Below, piece by piece: positions 9,587 through 22,293 of a DNA stretch of 64,000 bases. The DNA is from Nepenthes gracilis. Taxonomy: Eukaryota; Streptophyta; Magnoliopsida; Caryophyllales; Nepenthaceae. The DNA is taken from the NCBI GenBank assembly GCA_033239525.1, contig BSYO01000015.1, positions 16,863,713 through 16,927,712 on the forward strand, written 5' to 3'. Both the position numbers and the translations under genes were made by a program. The notes below the pieces were generated by a model, which saw nothing but the letters and a program-made list of their open reading frames with translations, searched no databases and was not told the DNA's origin. Each line of letters opens with the position of its first letter. Position 1 is the stretch's first letter.

Positions 9587-10790
9587 ATCTTAAAATTAGC
9601 AATTGTAATTGTCAATTTGTCGCTATTACATGGTAGTTAAAACATATAATACTAATTTGCGAAATTGGTTTGTAGAAATTTAACGGCAACGAGTATTGTC
9701 ATAAAATATTTCACCACACAAAAGCCAAGCATAATCTTCTCTTCTGCACCGAAGCTTCCATAAATACAATTAAATCATTAACCATAATCCTAAAATCATA
9801 TTTGTATACTCAATCCTGCACACCTTAAAATAAGCCAAACAATGGACAATCATTTTTCCTCATTGAAATCGAATTGGTAAAATTGAATTGGTATCTCAAA
9901 CAGAGCATAACACTCATTTCATCATCTATGTCTGATTTCCATCAAATTAACTCCAAATTTTTAATCTCCCAATATGACAAACGACGATTTTAATACATTA
10001 ACCTATAAATTTTCGTCTTCTAATTTAACGTGAATTCCTCAAAATTTTCGTTTCATTTACAAACAAAATCGAAGTCCTATTTTTGCAATTTTTCACCAAA
10101 CAGCCTATTTCAACCAAAATCATCCAAAAATCAAGACATGTAAAACGTCAGTAAGAATGGAAGAAAGGATTCACTTGCTAGAGAAGGTCACAAATTACTT
10201 GCCTGATTTTTTTCACTTTTCCGGCAACAAACAACAACGATGGCAGCGATAGCAGCGTGCTTCCTGAAACCCTTTCTCACACACTCTCTCTCTCTATCTG
10301 CTATTTCGCCAGGTAACAAAGAAGAAGAAGGAGACAAAGGCGAACCTTTAAGGAAAATGAGTGAAGCTGAATATAGAAAATGAGGCTGGTGACCAGAGGA
10401 AGAAGGGCTGGCGAAGAGGAAATTGCGAGAGCAAATATCGGCCGGCATTTCTCCCTCTCTCTAGAGGTTCTTTCTGCCATTATTATTATTATATTTATTT
10501 GTTATTATTATATTTATTAATTTCAATACGGATATTTCAGCCTTTTAAAAATTAGTTGAGTTTAGAATTCTAAGTCCAAATACTGAAATTTAGGTTTACT
10601 AAGTCGAATACAATTATTTATCCTATTAAATATTTATTATATCAATTATTATTATTTTACTTGATTCAAAATTAAATAATCATTTACTATAAAATTTATA
10701 TTTGAAAAAATAATTACTCCAAAAACATTTGGAATGCTACACAAGCCCATTAGTCAAAAGGAAAAAAATCACTCCAGCGAGAAGTTAATT
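9587..10790 (-). repeat. Family upstream region, copy 2 (minus)
   Basis: Read on the minus strand it matches 19311-20702: the leader with ccggcaaa.agtgaaaaa, the pyrimidine-rich segment, the A/T trinucleotide tract near 10475-10510, then an AT-rich end. Its outer end (10734-10790, gctacacaagcc... to gagaagttaatt) is shared with 32417-32478. Together with 4742-5811 it closes a palindrome of about 6 kb. Confidence 0.65.
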
Positions 10791-11118
10791 GTTATAAGTC
10801 GCCTTATTGATTACTTACTGATTGTTATCAGTGAAATGCTTTTTCTGATGTTTGGGCTAAGCTTGTCAAGTTCAACAAATGGGTATATATGTATATATTG
10901 CACTTCCCGACCTATGATTTGTATAATTGTTTTGTGCCCCCTTTTCAATTTACAACATGTGGCTCTTTTCTTGAAATTTACTTCACATGTTTAGCACATG
11001 CCTTAAATGTTTTTGGAAATAAGTACAATTATTTTAGCTATCCTCTAAAATATCTTAATGGAAATAGCACATGGGCGGTGAAGTTAAAAGGGAATAAAAA
11101 TAAAAATTGGTTGAGTGG

Positions 11119-11983
11119 AAAAAAAAAGAAAAGAAAAGAAAGCAGAGGCTATGTGGAACAAAACGAAAAGTATAGGTGGGCTAGTGCAAATAGCTGTAAA
11201 AGAAATGTGCTGAATTTTTCTCATTGTTTGTCTTTTGTGGAATTCTGTTTGCATGCATTTTATACATGCATATTGACATCCCCTGAATGCCTTGTCTATG
11301 GATTAATGTATTATATTTCTGCAAGCAATGGCAGAATAAATTTTCTCCATGCAAGAGACAACTTTTCACACCTCTATTGATTTTTCTCCCCCTCCTCTCA
11401 CTTAGGCATTTTGTATGGCTTTTTGTGAGATTGATTGCCTCTAATCCTCCACAATATTAGGCTTTTTCATGTAGTTGGACAGAACTCACAACCTGCCCAA
11501 ATGTTTGATGCCTAGCTCTAACTCCATTTGGAATCTTTACCACCTTGATTGAAAGAGTTTCCAATGGACCTTTCTTGGTGAAAAAAAGAAAAGAAAGCAG
11601 AGGCTATGTGGAACAACACGAAGTGTGCTGAATTTTTCTCATTGTGGAATTCTGGTTGCATGCATTTTATTCATGCATATCAACATCCCCTGAATGCCTT
11701 GTCTATGGATTAATGTATTATATTTCTGCAAGAAATGGCAGAATGAATTTTCTCCTGGCTAGAGACAACTTTTCACACCTCTATTGAGTTTTCTCCCCCT
11801 CCTCTTACTTAGGCATTTTGTATGGCTTTTTTTGAGATTGATTGCCTCTAATTCTCCACAGTAGTAGGCTTTTTCATGTAGTTGGACAGAACTCGCAACC
11901 TGCCCAAATGTTTGATGCCTGGCTCTAACTCCACTTGGAATCTTTACCACCTTGATTGAAAGAGTTTCCAATGGACCTTTCTT
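11119..11983. repeat. Tandem duplication of about 400-460 bp
   Basis: Copy 1 (about 11119-11580) and copy 2 (11581-11983) share the purine run, gcagaggctatgtggaaca, tcaacatcccctgaatgcc-like text and ttccaatggacctttcttg. Copy 2 lacks short internal pieces of copy 1. On the minus strand copy 2 has an 87-codon frame (12022-11759) that copy 1 breaks with a stop; I do not recognise it. No other gene is seen between 10790 and 12378. Confidence 0.7.
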
Positions 11984-12378
11984 GAATCGACTTGGATTTG
12001 ATATCCCTAGGACCTTTGTCACCTAGATCTGAAACTAATGTTAGAAACATTTACTTCTAACTTTGATGTTACTATTGGACTTTCATTATAACTCCGATAC
12101 CTGATGTACACACAAGTGATAATCAATTATCTAAAACTTAATAACAATAGTAAACATGTTTGGGGGATGGAGATGTGTGAGCATAAGGTCATACAGAGCT
12201 ACTAAGAAGCACACAAAGTGCAGCAAGAAATATACCTTACATATTTTAAACTTCATTGCTCTTTCCGGTGAAAATGTGACTTTTTTTTTTTTGGTTAAAA
12301 CAGAACTAATCATATTAAATTCTTCATGATCTACATTTTCCATTATACTTTGTTGACCTAAAGTGGGATCTCATGTAG

Positions 12379-15300
12379 GGGGTTCCTTTGCTATATGTGC
12401 CACTGGAGGTTGTCTTGTCGAAGTATTACGGCGAGAGTGAACGTCTCCTAGGAAAAGTGTTTTCACTAGCCAATGAACTCCCAGATGGTGCCGTTATTTT
12501 TCTAGATGAGGTATCTTGTGCAACTGCCTAATGATATTTGTTGCATGAGAGTTGTTATGTTCCTCGTGGTGGTGAGACTTTCTTATTCACCTAACGATTA
12601 AGATTGTAAGTTGGGTAGATGAATGGTGGAGATTATATTAAGTGATTTATATGGATATTCAATTTCTATCATTTATTTACTCAACTTCTAATCCTTACAG
12701 TTGGGTGAATATGAGAACCCCTCTACTAGGAGGACCATAACATGACTCTTGTTGCATATGCAGGAGTTTTCTCCCTTTCTTGTTTCCTACTTTTCCAATT
12801 TGATTATTTGCTAACACCCGGACTACTTGTCTGCATCATTTGCTTTATATGCGATGTGATTACTTCGATAGCCTCCTGAGCCTTGGGAACATCATGGCAG
12901 GTTGACTCTTTTGCTATTGCTCGTGATAGTGAGATTCATGAAGCTACTCGTAGAATGTTGTCTGTCTTATTAAGACAGGTAAAACAAATTCACCCACCAA
13001 TTTAGATTTCACAGTAATTTGATGTGTGAGTAATTTTCTTTTATCACCACATAAATTGCAATTCATTGTTCAAATATATTGAAGTTTCTTGCCTAAATGC
13101 ATTTTATTGCTTGAAATGTCTCTATTTAGAAACTACTAGTTGGATTTCATGCAAACTATGCGCCTGCATATTAACTCTTGCAGCTATGTAATTGAGGACT
13201 CCATTGGTTTGATTGCCCAGTATGTAGTAATGTGGTAATAAACTGATGTTATACTTTGCAATTTATGGTTTGTATATATTGTATTGTATATGAAATGCAA
13301 GACCAAATAAATTCTCCTCCAATATACAAGAAAATTTCGTACATAATTATTTTTTTCTTGTCACAGTCTCCTCCATTTCTCTACCAATGTCATCGGCAAA
13401 TTTCCTATAAAAAAATTCTCTAGATTTCTCATTCTCTGTATTCTTTTTGTTGCTTCCGGCGTTTTCTTTTCATTTCTGTGTTGTTGTCATCAGCAAGCAA
13501 TCTAACCTGACCCCACTTCTAGTGAGTGACAATTATTTACTCTACATCCTACTCTAAACTTCCTTGTTCTCTCGGGTCATTTCTCGCTCTCCTTTAATTT
13601 TACGCTACTCCTCTCTTCCAATCCTTCTCCCAATACCATTTTAGCACTTGTTGTTGATCCTTTATTTAATTGTATGTTTAAGATTCTTATTCACATTTGA
13701 AATTTATCTTCCTATCCTTAATTTCTCTGCGCATAAAGTTCTTGCACTTATATTGACTAATTTGCACCTACTATTGTTATGTAGGACATGGAAGGTATTT
13801 GAACTTCTATGGGGCTTTAATCTGCATTATTTTGCTATTTATGAATTTAGATAGAAAATTTTTTCCTTTGTGAAGGTTTTTTATTTTTTATTTCGCAGCC
13901 TCGGCTGTTTGATAGAGTTTAAAAGTAGATAAGAGCTGAAGCCATTGATTAATCATTATCCAAATGTGTTTCAACCTTCATTGCCGTGCTAGTGATTTAT
14001 ATTTTCTTGTAGATGAATTCCTGTCAAATCATATCTTTTCCTACCATGCTACCGCAAGAAATTGCGTAAATTGGGAATTTTGGCTACTGATTAATGATTT
14101 TGCCATCCAAAAAAGCTATCGTTTCCTGCATATTTTTGCTGTTAAACACATCCTTAACTATTACTAACGGTATCTTCTTGGTGCTATGAATTTGTCTTAT
14201 TATTATGAGTTTGGATTTTAAAGTTCATTTTTCCTTTTTATTGTGCTAAAACTTGGATCATATTTCAACTGGGAGTTGCTCCCATTTGAGAATTATTCTG
14301 TAGTTTTAATGGTGAGAATTTCATCATGACAAACCTAGGTGGCTGTGGTTATAAAATGGATCAAACACATTAGAAGATATCACCATAACCTTAACTGTCT
14401 AATTTGCCAGGATTAGATCCTCACTGTTGAGAATATGGGAAGAATGAACGATAACCAATTCATTTTAACTCTCAATTTTTGTTATAGTACTATATTTTCT
14501 ATATTCAAATGTAGATATGATAAGATATGATATGACATTCAAATCATATAAAACTACCATACCTGGACTATCCAATCATATGAAATAATGTACAAAACTA
14601 AAGAAAATGATTAATTCTGATACATAGAGTGGTGCCAATATTATCTATCACTTGATAGGATTCGTGTAAATGTCAACATAATTGCTTTTCATGAATCCTT
14701 GGTGCAGATTGATCGATTTGAGCAGTAGAAAAAGGTGGTTGTAATTGCTGCAACAAATAGAAAGCAGGACCTTGATCCTGCTTTGATTAGGTATATGAAT
14801 CAACATTTATTGTACTTAAAGAAATATTTGCAGCCTGAATTCTCTCTTTTAACCGACCTACATTTATATGCATCTAATCGGTTTGATTCCATGATTACCT
14901 TCAGCCTGCCCGATCACCACAATCTTATGGTTCTAGAGGCCCAGTATGCAAAGCAGTTGACAAAACCTGAACTCAGTGCGTTCGCCTCGGCTACCGAAGG
15001 GTGAGTTTGACATGTCCATCCCAGTTCAACCAGCCACTGCTAGAACAATTGGTTGAGGCTATGATTTTGTATATCGGATTTTAATCGGTCACGTGTATAA
15101 TGCAATTGGTGAGACCAGTAGTAGTTACCCTTGAGTAACGTGACGCCTCATCAATCTGTATATTCTTTTGTAAGCCTGTAAGTGTTGATGGATAATAGGA
15201 TGTCAAGTCTTCCTTGGTTGTCCCAAGGGAGTCCAGTTAGGGTCCTTTCATTTTATGTTCTCGTGTACTTCAAATAGTAATGAGTTATCTTAATAATTTA

Positions 15301-16479
15301 ACTATTAGGATTATAACAAAACATTAAGATGTATTGGACACCAAGATAAAATCTTCATCATTGAGTGTATAAGACTCTTCTAACAACTCCTGTCCCAACT
15401 TTGTCCCATAACATTACCCTTTCTAAAAACCTGGACTGCCGAACTTCAATTGTGCCGGTTATTTGAAGGTTTATCCGAAGAAATATTTACAAAAATTACA
15501 TTTTACGTGTTTGAAATATAACCCCGGCATTTTCAGGGCACGGTTTATATGTTTCTTCGGGTACGTAGAATGGATAAACTGAGTTCGTGCCCATCTGATA
15601 GACAAAAATATATTGTTTCGATTATGGCTTGCTTGAATGCTGTCTTATAATTCTCTTCTTGTAAAGGCAATGCCATGCTGAAATCAATTAGCACAAGCTT
15701 GTTTGCATGATATGAGAACTTTCTGACCATACGTAGATGTTAAATTTTCATTGTTAAGTGATTCTAATGTTGATTTACGTGGGCTTAATGCATGAACCTT
15801 GCAAAATTCAGCATGACTGGAAGGGATATCAGGGACATTTTTTAGCAGGCCGAGCGACGATGGGCGTCGAAGGTGAGAATTATATTTTTGTTTTTTCCCA
15901 ATTATAGTTGGGCAATCAAACAACTTTATATAGAAAAGTTAACATTATAGAAATGAAAATGTTTAGATATATGAGTAGTGTCTTATTAAAAGATAATGGA
16001 TAATAGTATCTGTAAATGTTTTGAAGTTGTAACTATAACAGATAAAATGATATTATAACGTATGAGGTGGTTTAAGCACTTAAAATGTTGGCCTAGTAAA
16101 ACACTTTGCGAGCAAATATTACTTTCTTGTGGTTGAAAAAAGAAAGAGGTAAACATAAAAAAAATTAAAATTGTGTGATAAAAATGATTTAGAATTGTTT
16201 CTATTATCGGATTATGTTGTATGAAATTGAATGTAATAGTTAAAGTATATTTTATAATTTCTATTTAATAAGATTTAAGGTTTTCTTATTGTATCGTTAG
16301 TTCGTTATTGAGATGTTGATGATATAAAACAGATTATCAGAGGCCTGGTGCTTGTCGTTGGAAAAGGAGGGTCTCTCCCGCCTCTTCAAGAATACATGGA
16401 GAGTGCCGAGAGTCGAAGAAACTCTCTCCTTGCCATTGAAGACCAGAAGAATCAGAGCTCTGGCCTTGTCAGAGATTAA
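12379..16479 (+). pseudogene. AAA+ ATPase pseudogene, 5'-truncated
   Basis: Six exon-like blocks match a plant AAA-type ATPase: 12379-12510 (VPLLYVPLEVV, KYYGESERLLGKVF, Walker B IFLDE), 12901-12978 (VDSFAIARDSEMHEA-like), 14708-14790 (sensor-1 VVVIAATNRKQDLDPAL), 14878-15000 (RFDSMITF, QYAKQLTK), 15812-15872 (MTGRDIRDI) and 16333-16479 (SLPPLQEYMESA, TAA at 16477). Introns have GT donors. It is disabled by in-frame TAG at 14726-14728 and again at 15843-15845. The acceptor before 14878 reads ctaa instead of ctag. No Walker A exon is found back to the repeat edge at 10790, so the N-terminal half is missing. The ATPase family call is firm; the exact orthologue is not. Confidence 0.8.
12547..12748. 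mobile_element. Mutator-like MITE, 202 bp with 9-bp target duplication
   Basis: Terminal inverted repeats of over 40 bp (gag....gttatg.tcctc at the left, its complement at the right) are flanked by identical ttgttgcat at 12538-12546 and 12749-12757. A 9-bp target duplication is typical of Mutator-like elements. There is no coding capacity. It sits in the first intron of the AAA+ pseudogene. A relative lies at 59098-59278. Confidence 0.8.
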
Positions 16480-17839
16480 TGACGGTTAGATTTTAGCTGA
16501 CGGTTGGCATATGGAAGACACTATTTAGCCACCGTCTTCAGATTACTTTTGATAATATGGTATCTTATCTATTCATCTACACTATCGAGTTTACACAAAA
16601 AATAGATTGATCGATAGGGTTTACACAAAAAATATTCACCGAAAATATCATAGAAATAGTTAAAGGGTGTCCCTGAAATATTTCTAGTTATTTTGTCATA
16701 ATGTGGAATTTGGGATACTGTGGAAAGGGTTTGCTTTTTAGGGGGTGATGGAGATGGCAATTTTAGCACTATATCCATGAGGCATGCAGGAACCCTCCCC
16801 CAATCTCTTAACTTGTATAGGCACTATTCCTTGATACTTAGAATTTTAATCTTCAATTAATCGAGGTATACAATCTCACTGTATATGTTAATAATAAGTA
16901 GATTTTTTGAAAAAGAAATAAATAAAATAAAAAAAATAGACTTATCGACAACTGAAAAAATAATAATTAAACTTAGTTATATATAATGAATGAAAGAATT
17001 TGCCAGGGTAATCAAAAAATTGGGGAGCTTATCTCTTTAAAATGGTGAATGATTTAATTTTTTTTGATAATAATTATTTAAAATATTAAATATTTAATAT
17101 ATATTGAACGATTATGAAAGGACCACGTATTTGAGTTATCAAGCATTAGTAATTAAATTTTCATTTTGATTTGTGGGGGTATAATTAAACTTTATTCAAA
17201 CCCTATTTTCTGAATAATCTCTTGAAAAAATAATCAATATATTTTACTTAATAGATTTAGAACTATTCCAATCACCAAAATCAAAATTTATAATACTCAG
17301 TCCGTTTTAAAACAATTTTTCATTAACAAATAAAACTTATATTACTTGAGTATTTTAAAATAATTATTTTAAAAGCTCATTAATTTCAGTTTATAAATAA
17401 TAAATTATTAGACATTTTATAATGTAGATGGATGAAGGATGGCCTAAATTAACGTGAAAAAGATCAGATTGTGCTCCCTTTTTACTTCAACCCAATGGAG
17501 TAAAATTTGTGCTAAGAGAATTTAAGAACCTTTACAAATAATAAAAGATAAATTTATAAGACATAAATTTTAAGAGTAATATAATAATATTAAATTTAAA
17601 TAAATTGATGTATTATTAAGGTTAACTGCTAACTTGGATTAGAAATTATGTGTTGTACCTAAGTATTTTAAGCTCGAGTCATATTTGAGTCACACATGAA
17701 TGTACTTAGATAAAATCGTTACGTCTGATGTGTGTGTGAGAGATACTTATATTGGTTAGTTTTGAAATAGTGATATTTGAAACACACCTGCTTAACACTT
17801 ATGCACAAATTTAAAGAAATATTTGTGGCTAACTTGAGC
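16480..17839. other. AT-rich intergenic stretch
   Basis: No gene is recognised. It contains one copy of a dispersed repeat at 16572-16713 (listed separately) and otherwise low-complexity AT-rich sequence. Confidence 0.6.
16572..16713. repeat. Dispersed repeat, copy 1
   Basis: About 140 bp beginning ttcatctacactatcgag and including gggtgtccctgaa and tttgtcataat. It is about 85 per cent alike, by eye, to 36096-36226. Confidence 0.7.
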
Positions 17840-18135
17840 ATTGCCGGCCATGCCTGATTTTTTCCTGAGCGGGAATTGGTTGGTTGCTTGCAGGTGGTTG
17901 CGTGAGCCGCTGGCGCCGCGCCAACTGCTCTCCTATTGGCTGGCCACATTCCTTTCTGTTGTCTGCGCATTAAATACGTTGCAGAGTCCCGTTGCCTTCT
18001 GCCAGCGTGGCCCTTTTATACGTTCCGGTTACGGGGCTGGGCTACCGGCCTGCGCGGGCTTCTAAATCTTTCGTGGGCTGCAGAATTCTTCATGGGCTTG
18101 GAAGTTCTTCATGGGCCAGGACATGGGACTCAACA
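17840..18135 (+). other. GC-rich island with TATA-like box, possible LTR remnant
   Basis: Nearly 300 bp of markedly higher GC than its surroundings. It has a CCAAT-like tcctattggctgg, a TATA-like cttttatacg near 18013 and a short tandem echo (gaattcttcatgggc / gaagttcttcatgggc). The overlapping 74-codon frames look incidental. It could be a small LTR or TRIM fragment. Confidence 0.35.
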
Positions 18136-18639
18136 ACATGTTAGTTTGATTTTAATTTAACGATATTTTTAAAAGCCTATATCTTCAATGTATTCATATC
18201 ATATGAAAATTTTTAATGAGATTTTGTATTACTAATGAGTTGAAATTAAGCTATTGGCATACTATGTCATCGGGACCAGTTTACCGTTCTAAGTGTGTAA
18301 CTTGTGTACACCGTTCTGCAGATATCGTTGAAACGAGTAATGATCCCTCCTAATTCGAGGAGAGCTTATTCCTATTGACATTTTTGCTCGTTAACTCTAT
18401 ACTCCATAAAATTAGATTTCCCAATTCAAATTAGTGTGCTTTCACATTCTTGTTGCAATAATGAGTGATTTGTTATTGATAAATTATCATGCACAATTTA
18501 GCTGCATCTCAACCTTCTTCGAATAAGTCAAGATGCTATCTGGGTTGTTGAGAATTGTTAAGCGGGTTGAAACTCTCAACTTTAAGGTTCAGAAATCTGG
18601 TTTCTATCAATATAACTGCTTAGACCTGAAATATAAATT

Positions 18640-19310
18640 GTAGGGCGTCTCACGGGTAGGTTCCTCGGCGTTGTCCTATACGACCATAGCACAAAATGAG
18701 GTTCATCCACCCAAGGGCCCCCGACGTTTTCTAACCCATATAAAAGCATTTGGCTCATTATTTTGACTTATCTATTTGCTTGTGAATAAGCGACAGAAGT
18801 ATAAATTAATCTTATTTATAAACTTGTATAATATTTTGTAAAACACTTGCCAGTGAATTGGGTTTTATTGTCGGTCACTATGGCTTCGAAAATTTCAAAT
18901 CTACATATGATACTCTACAAAAAAAATTCTGTTACGTTCTACTCAGTTATCCGTGTCAATAAGGTGGCTTCTACCCATTTATTGAAATAATTGATACCGA
19001 CTATGACAAACTTCTTTTACTGAAAAGTAATGGGTAATGGGCTGAATATGTCAAGCCCCCATAGTACCAACGGCCATGGGGACTATTGGGTCCGCAATTT
19101 CGTGTGCGATTGATGACGAATGGTATCATAAATATGACAGTTCCCACATTTTTTTACAAACTCTATGCTGTCCCACTTCATCCTTGACCAATAGTAACCT
19201 TACCGTATGACTTTGAATATCAATTTCTTACATTCGATATGTGACCCACAAATTTTGAGTTATACCTCACTTAGTGCGTAATCGTAATTTTTTCATCTTC
19301 TTACATATAA
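18640..19310 (-). mobile_element. Ty3/gypsy integrase-region relic
   Basis: On the minus strand the sequence parallels 34376-34720: taactcaaaatttgtgggtc, then a GYYWP-type zinc-finger/linker region (aagtgggacagcatagagt), then the segment preceding the integrase core. Stops are frequent and no frame survives. It directly adjoins the outer end of the upstream region at 19311. Confidence 0.6.
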
Positions 19311-20702
19311 CAATTAACTTCTCGTTGGAGTGATCTTTTCGCTTTTAACTAACAGATTTATATAATATCTAAGATATTTTTATACTAATTATTTTTAAAA
19401 TATAAATTTTATAGCAAATACTTATTTAATTAGAAAACAAGTAATACTATGTAATAATAATAATATTGTTAATAATAATAATAATAATAATAAGCGGCAA
19501 AAGGAAGTTCTAGAGAGAGGGAGAAGATGCCGGCCGAGTTTTGCTCCAGCGATTTCCTCCCCTCCAGCCCTTCTTCCTCTCGGTCGTCAGTCTCATTCCG
19601 ATTTTCGATCCCGCGATTTCCTCTTCTCCAGTCGTTCTTCCTCTCGGTTGCCAGCCTTATTTTCCCTCTTTAGCTTCTCTCATTTTCCTTAAAGCTTCGC
19701 CTTCGTCTCCTTCTTCTTCGTCGTTAACTGGCGAAATCGCAGAGAGAGAGAGAGAGAGGGTTTCCGGAAGCACGCTGCTGTCGCCACCGTCGTCGCTGTT
19801 GCTGTCGTGGTTGTTCGTAGCCGGAAAAGTGAGAAAAATCGGGCAAGTAATTTGTGACCTTCTCTAGCAAGTAAATCCTTTCTTCCATTCTTACTGACGT
19901 TTTACATGTCTTGATTTTTGGAGGATTTCGGTTGAAATAGGCTGTTTGTTGAGAAATTGGAAAACAGGGCTTCGGTTCTGTTTGAAAAAGAATCGAAAAT
20001 TTTGAAGAATTCACGTTAAATTATGGGACGAAAATTTGTGGGTTGACGTATTAAAATCGTCGTTTTTCATATTGGGAGATCAAAATTTTGGATTTATTTT
20101 GATGGAAATCGGACGTAGATGATGAACCGAATGTTATGCTCTCTTTGAGATTCCAAATCGGTTTCAGTGAGGAAAAATTATTGTTCATTGTTTGGTTTAT
20201 TTCAAGGTGTGCCAGATTGAGTTTACATATATGAAATGCCGTTAATGATTTAATTGTATTTATTTATGCTTCGATGCGGAAGAGAAGATGAGATGTTAAA
20301 CAGTCGTGTATAATTCATCTGTATGAGCGTGAATATACATATACACACACACGGGGCTTACCTTTCTATATCTCTGCAAATATATATATATATAATATGC
20401 TGGGTATTTGCCTTCCGAGCCTTTTCTCTTTTAGCATGCTGAGTTCCTCATAAATAATCATATCTATCAATAAAAAAATTTATTTATTTGGCCTCATGTA
20501 ATAAAAATTAGGTCTATATATTCAATAATATGATACCGCTTATGGGATCAATGGCATTCTTTTTAACTGATGTGGTAAAATATTTTATGACGATACCCGT
20601 TGTCGTCAAATTTATGCAAACCAATTTTGTAAATTAATATTATATGTTTTAACTGTCACATAATAGCAACAAATTGATAATTACAATTGTCAATTTTTAG
20701 AC
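19311..20702 (+). repeat. Family upstream region, copy 3 (plus)
   Basis: The longest copy. It has an AT-rich start, an (AAT)n tract (about 19455-19495), a pyrimidine-rich leader, a (GA)n run near 19740-19757 and ccggaaaagtgagaaaaat. After that comes a segment around 19880-20250 that is also present inverted at 9800-10180 and 31700-32060, then CA and TA microsatellites near 20340-20395. It ends at the ATG at 20703. The gcaagtaa words after the leader resemble splice donors, so an untranslated first exon is possible. Confidence 0.65.
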
Positions 20703-21469
20703 ATGCAAATCAAAAATTTGGAATTAGCTTATCTGTTAAGTCTCAAATTAATGAGAAGTAACATTTTGTCCTAGAGTTAGATTATGAAATTGGCGACGAT
20801 GTCTTTCTATCAAATATTAATGTGTTTTATAATTTATCTCCTAGAAAGATTCAACTTGAGGTTGTCTTACCCGAGCAGCTCCGACTATCTGAGATCAAAA
20901 CCTCATGATTTGGCAGTCGAGGACAGTGCCATCACAGTAGCAACTGCAAATGCCGCACCGACCGTCACTTCCACCACCGCCTCCTCCCTTGCAGATGGCG
21001 CAACTTTCGACATCCCCTGCTCCCCACCTGCGCACATGTAAAGAATAGTAGAAATAGAATCTACAAGCTAAAATAAATTATAATTTATTATTCTGATTAA
21101 GCAATTATTTGTCGTCATGAGTTTGAAAAAGTGTTGCTAACAATGAATACTGCTGGTATTTTCGATCCTTTGGCTCTTTACGAAAAGATTAACATACTAA
21201 TAGTACCTTTGATTAATATAGTTATTTTACTTGGTTTGGGATTTATTACTCTGTTCACTTTACTCTCCTTACGAGAAATCTTCCCTGAATATACTGTGCG
21301 GATGATGTTGGTTGGCGCTATTAGTTTTCTAGCAATCATTTTGGTTATCGTCGTCTTTTTTTTTTTCACACAACTTAATTGCACCGTCCGGCTATTTTTT
21401 GCTTTGTTTATCATTTTCAATATCATTCTTTGCTACACCGGACAACATGGGCACATAGGAGGGGCATGA
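20703..21469 (+). pseudogene. Full-length membrane-protein family copy
   Basis: The copy runs from ATG to the natural C-terminus (GQHGHIGGA then TGA at 21467), so it defines the family's usual 3' end. The frame is broken in the first codons and by TAA at 21039-21041 after PPAHM, the same nonsense site as in the array plus arms. A second open stretch (21131-21469) covers the three C-terminal hydrophobic segments, including LLGLGFITLFT and ISFLAIILVIVVFFFF. Confidence 0.75.
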
Positions 21470-21491
21470 TAACTAGCTGGTAACATTATGG
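21470..21491. repeat. Centre of a full-length tail-to-tail palindrome
   Basis: ctggtaacatt and aatgttaccaactag face each other across atgggtcgtaag (stem region about 21470-21515). The same arrangement, with ataggtcataag, is at about 29005-29045. These centres differ from the loops of the truncated array dimers. Confidence 0.75.
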
Positions 21492-22187
21492 GTCGTAAGA
21501 ATGTTACCAACTAGTCATCATACCCCTCCTGTGTGCCCACCTTATCCAGCATAGTAAAGAATGACGACGAGAATGATTAACAAAGTGACAAATAATCAGA
21601 CAGTGAAATCAAGTTGTGTGATAAAAATGAAGACGACGATAACCAAAATGATTGCTAGAAAACTAATAGTGCCAACTAGTATTGCCCACACAGCATATTC
21701 ATGGTAGATTTTTCGTAAGAGTGAAGTGAACGGGGTAATAAATCCCAAATTAACTATGATAGTCAGAGGCACTATTGGTATGTCAATTTTTTCGTGAAGA
21801 GCCAAAAGATAAAAAATATCAGTTATATTCACTGCCAATAATACCTTTTCAATCTCATAGCACTAAATAATTAGAGGAGGAGGAAATGTCGGTGGTTGCG
21901 CCATCTACAGAGGAGGAGGAGGCGGCAGTGGAAGTGGTGGTCGGTGCGGCATCTGCAGTTGCTACCGCGATGGTGCAGTCCTCGGCTACCAGATCGTGAG
22001 GTTTTAATTAGGATAGTGAAGGTGCTTGAGGTAAGGCAACCTGAGTTGAATCCAGGAGATAGGTATGAAACACATTAACATCCGATATAAAGGCATCACG
22101 CGAACTTTGCAATCGACTATGGACAAGCGTTAATTCTTATTAATTTAAAATAAATGGATAAGCTAATTTCAAAATTTTGGTTTGCAT
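21492..22187 (-). pseudogene. Full-length membrane-protein family copy with internal deletion
   Basis: The C-terminal half reads well (21838-21596, KIDIPIVPLT to FITQLDFTV). Upstream of it, near 21870, a block of about 75 bp containing the QLFS-QNKI part is deleted, and the N-terminal third carries many 1-4 bp indels. This is the start of the noisy stretch described at 21870-24240. Confidence 0.65.
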
Positions 22188-22293
22188 ATCTAAAAATTAA
22201 CAATTATAATTGTCAATTTGTCAAATTAATATTATATGTTTTAAGCGCCACGTAATTGTAACAAATTGACAATTATAATTGTCAATTTTTAGA

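Noticed and set aside
10790..12378. Search for the missing Walker A exon of the AAA+ gene.
   Set aside because: No GPPGTGKT-like coding segment was found on the plus strand, so the gene is called 5'-truncated.
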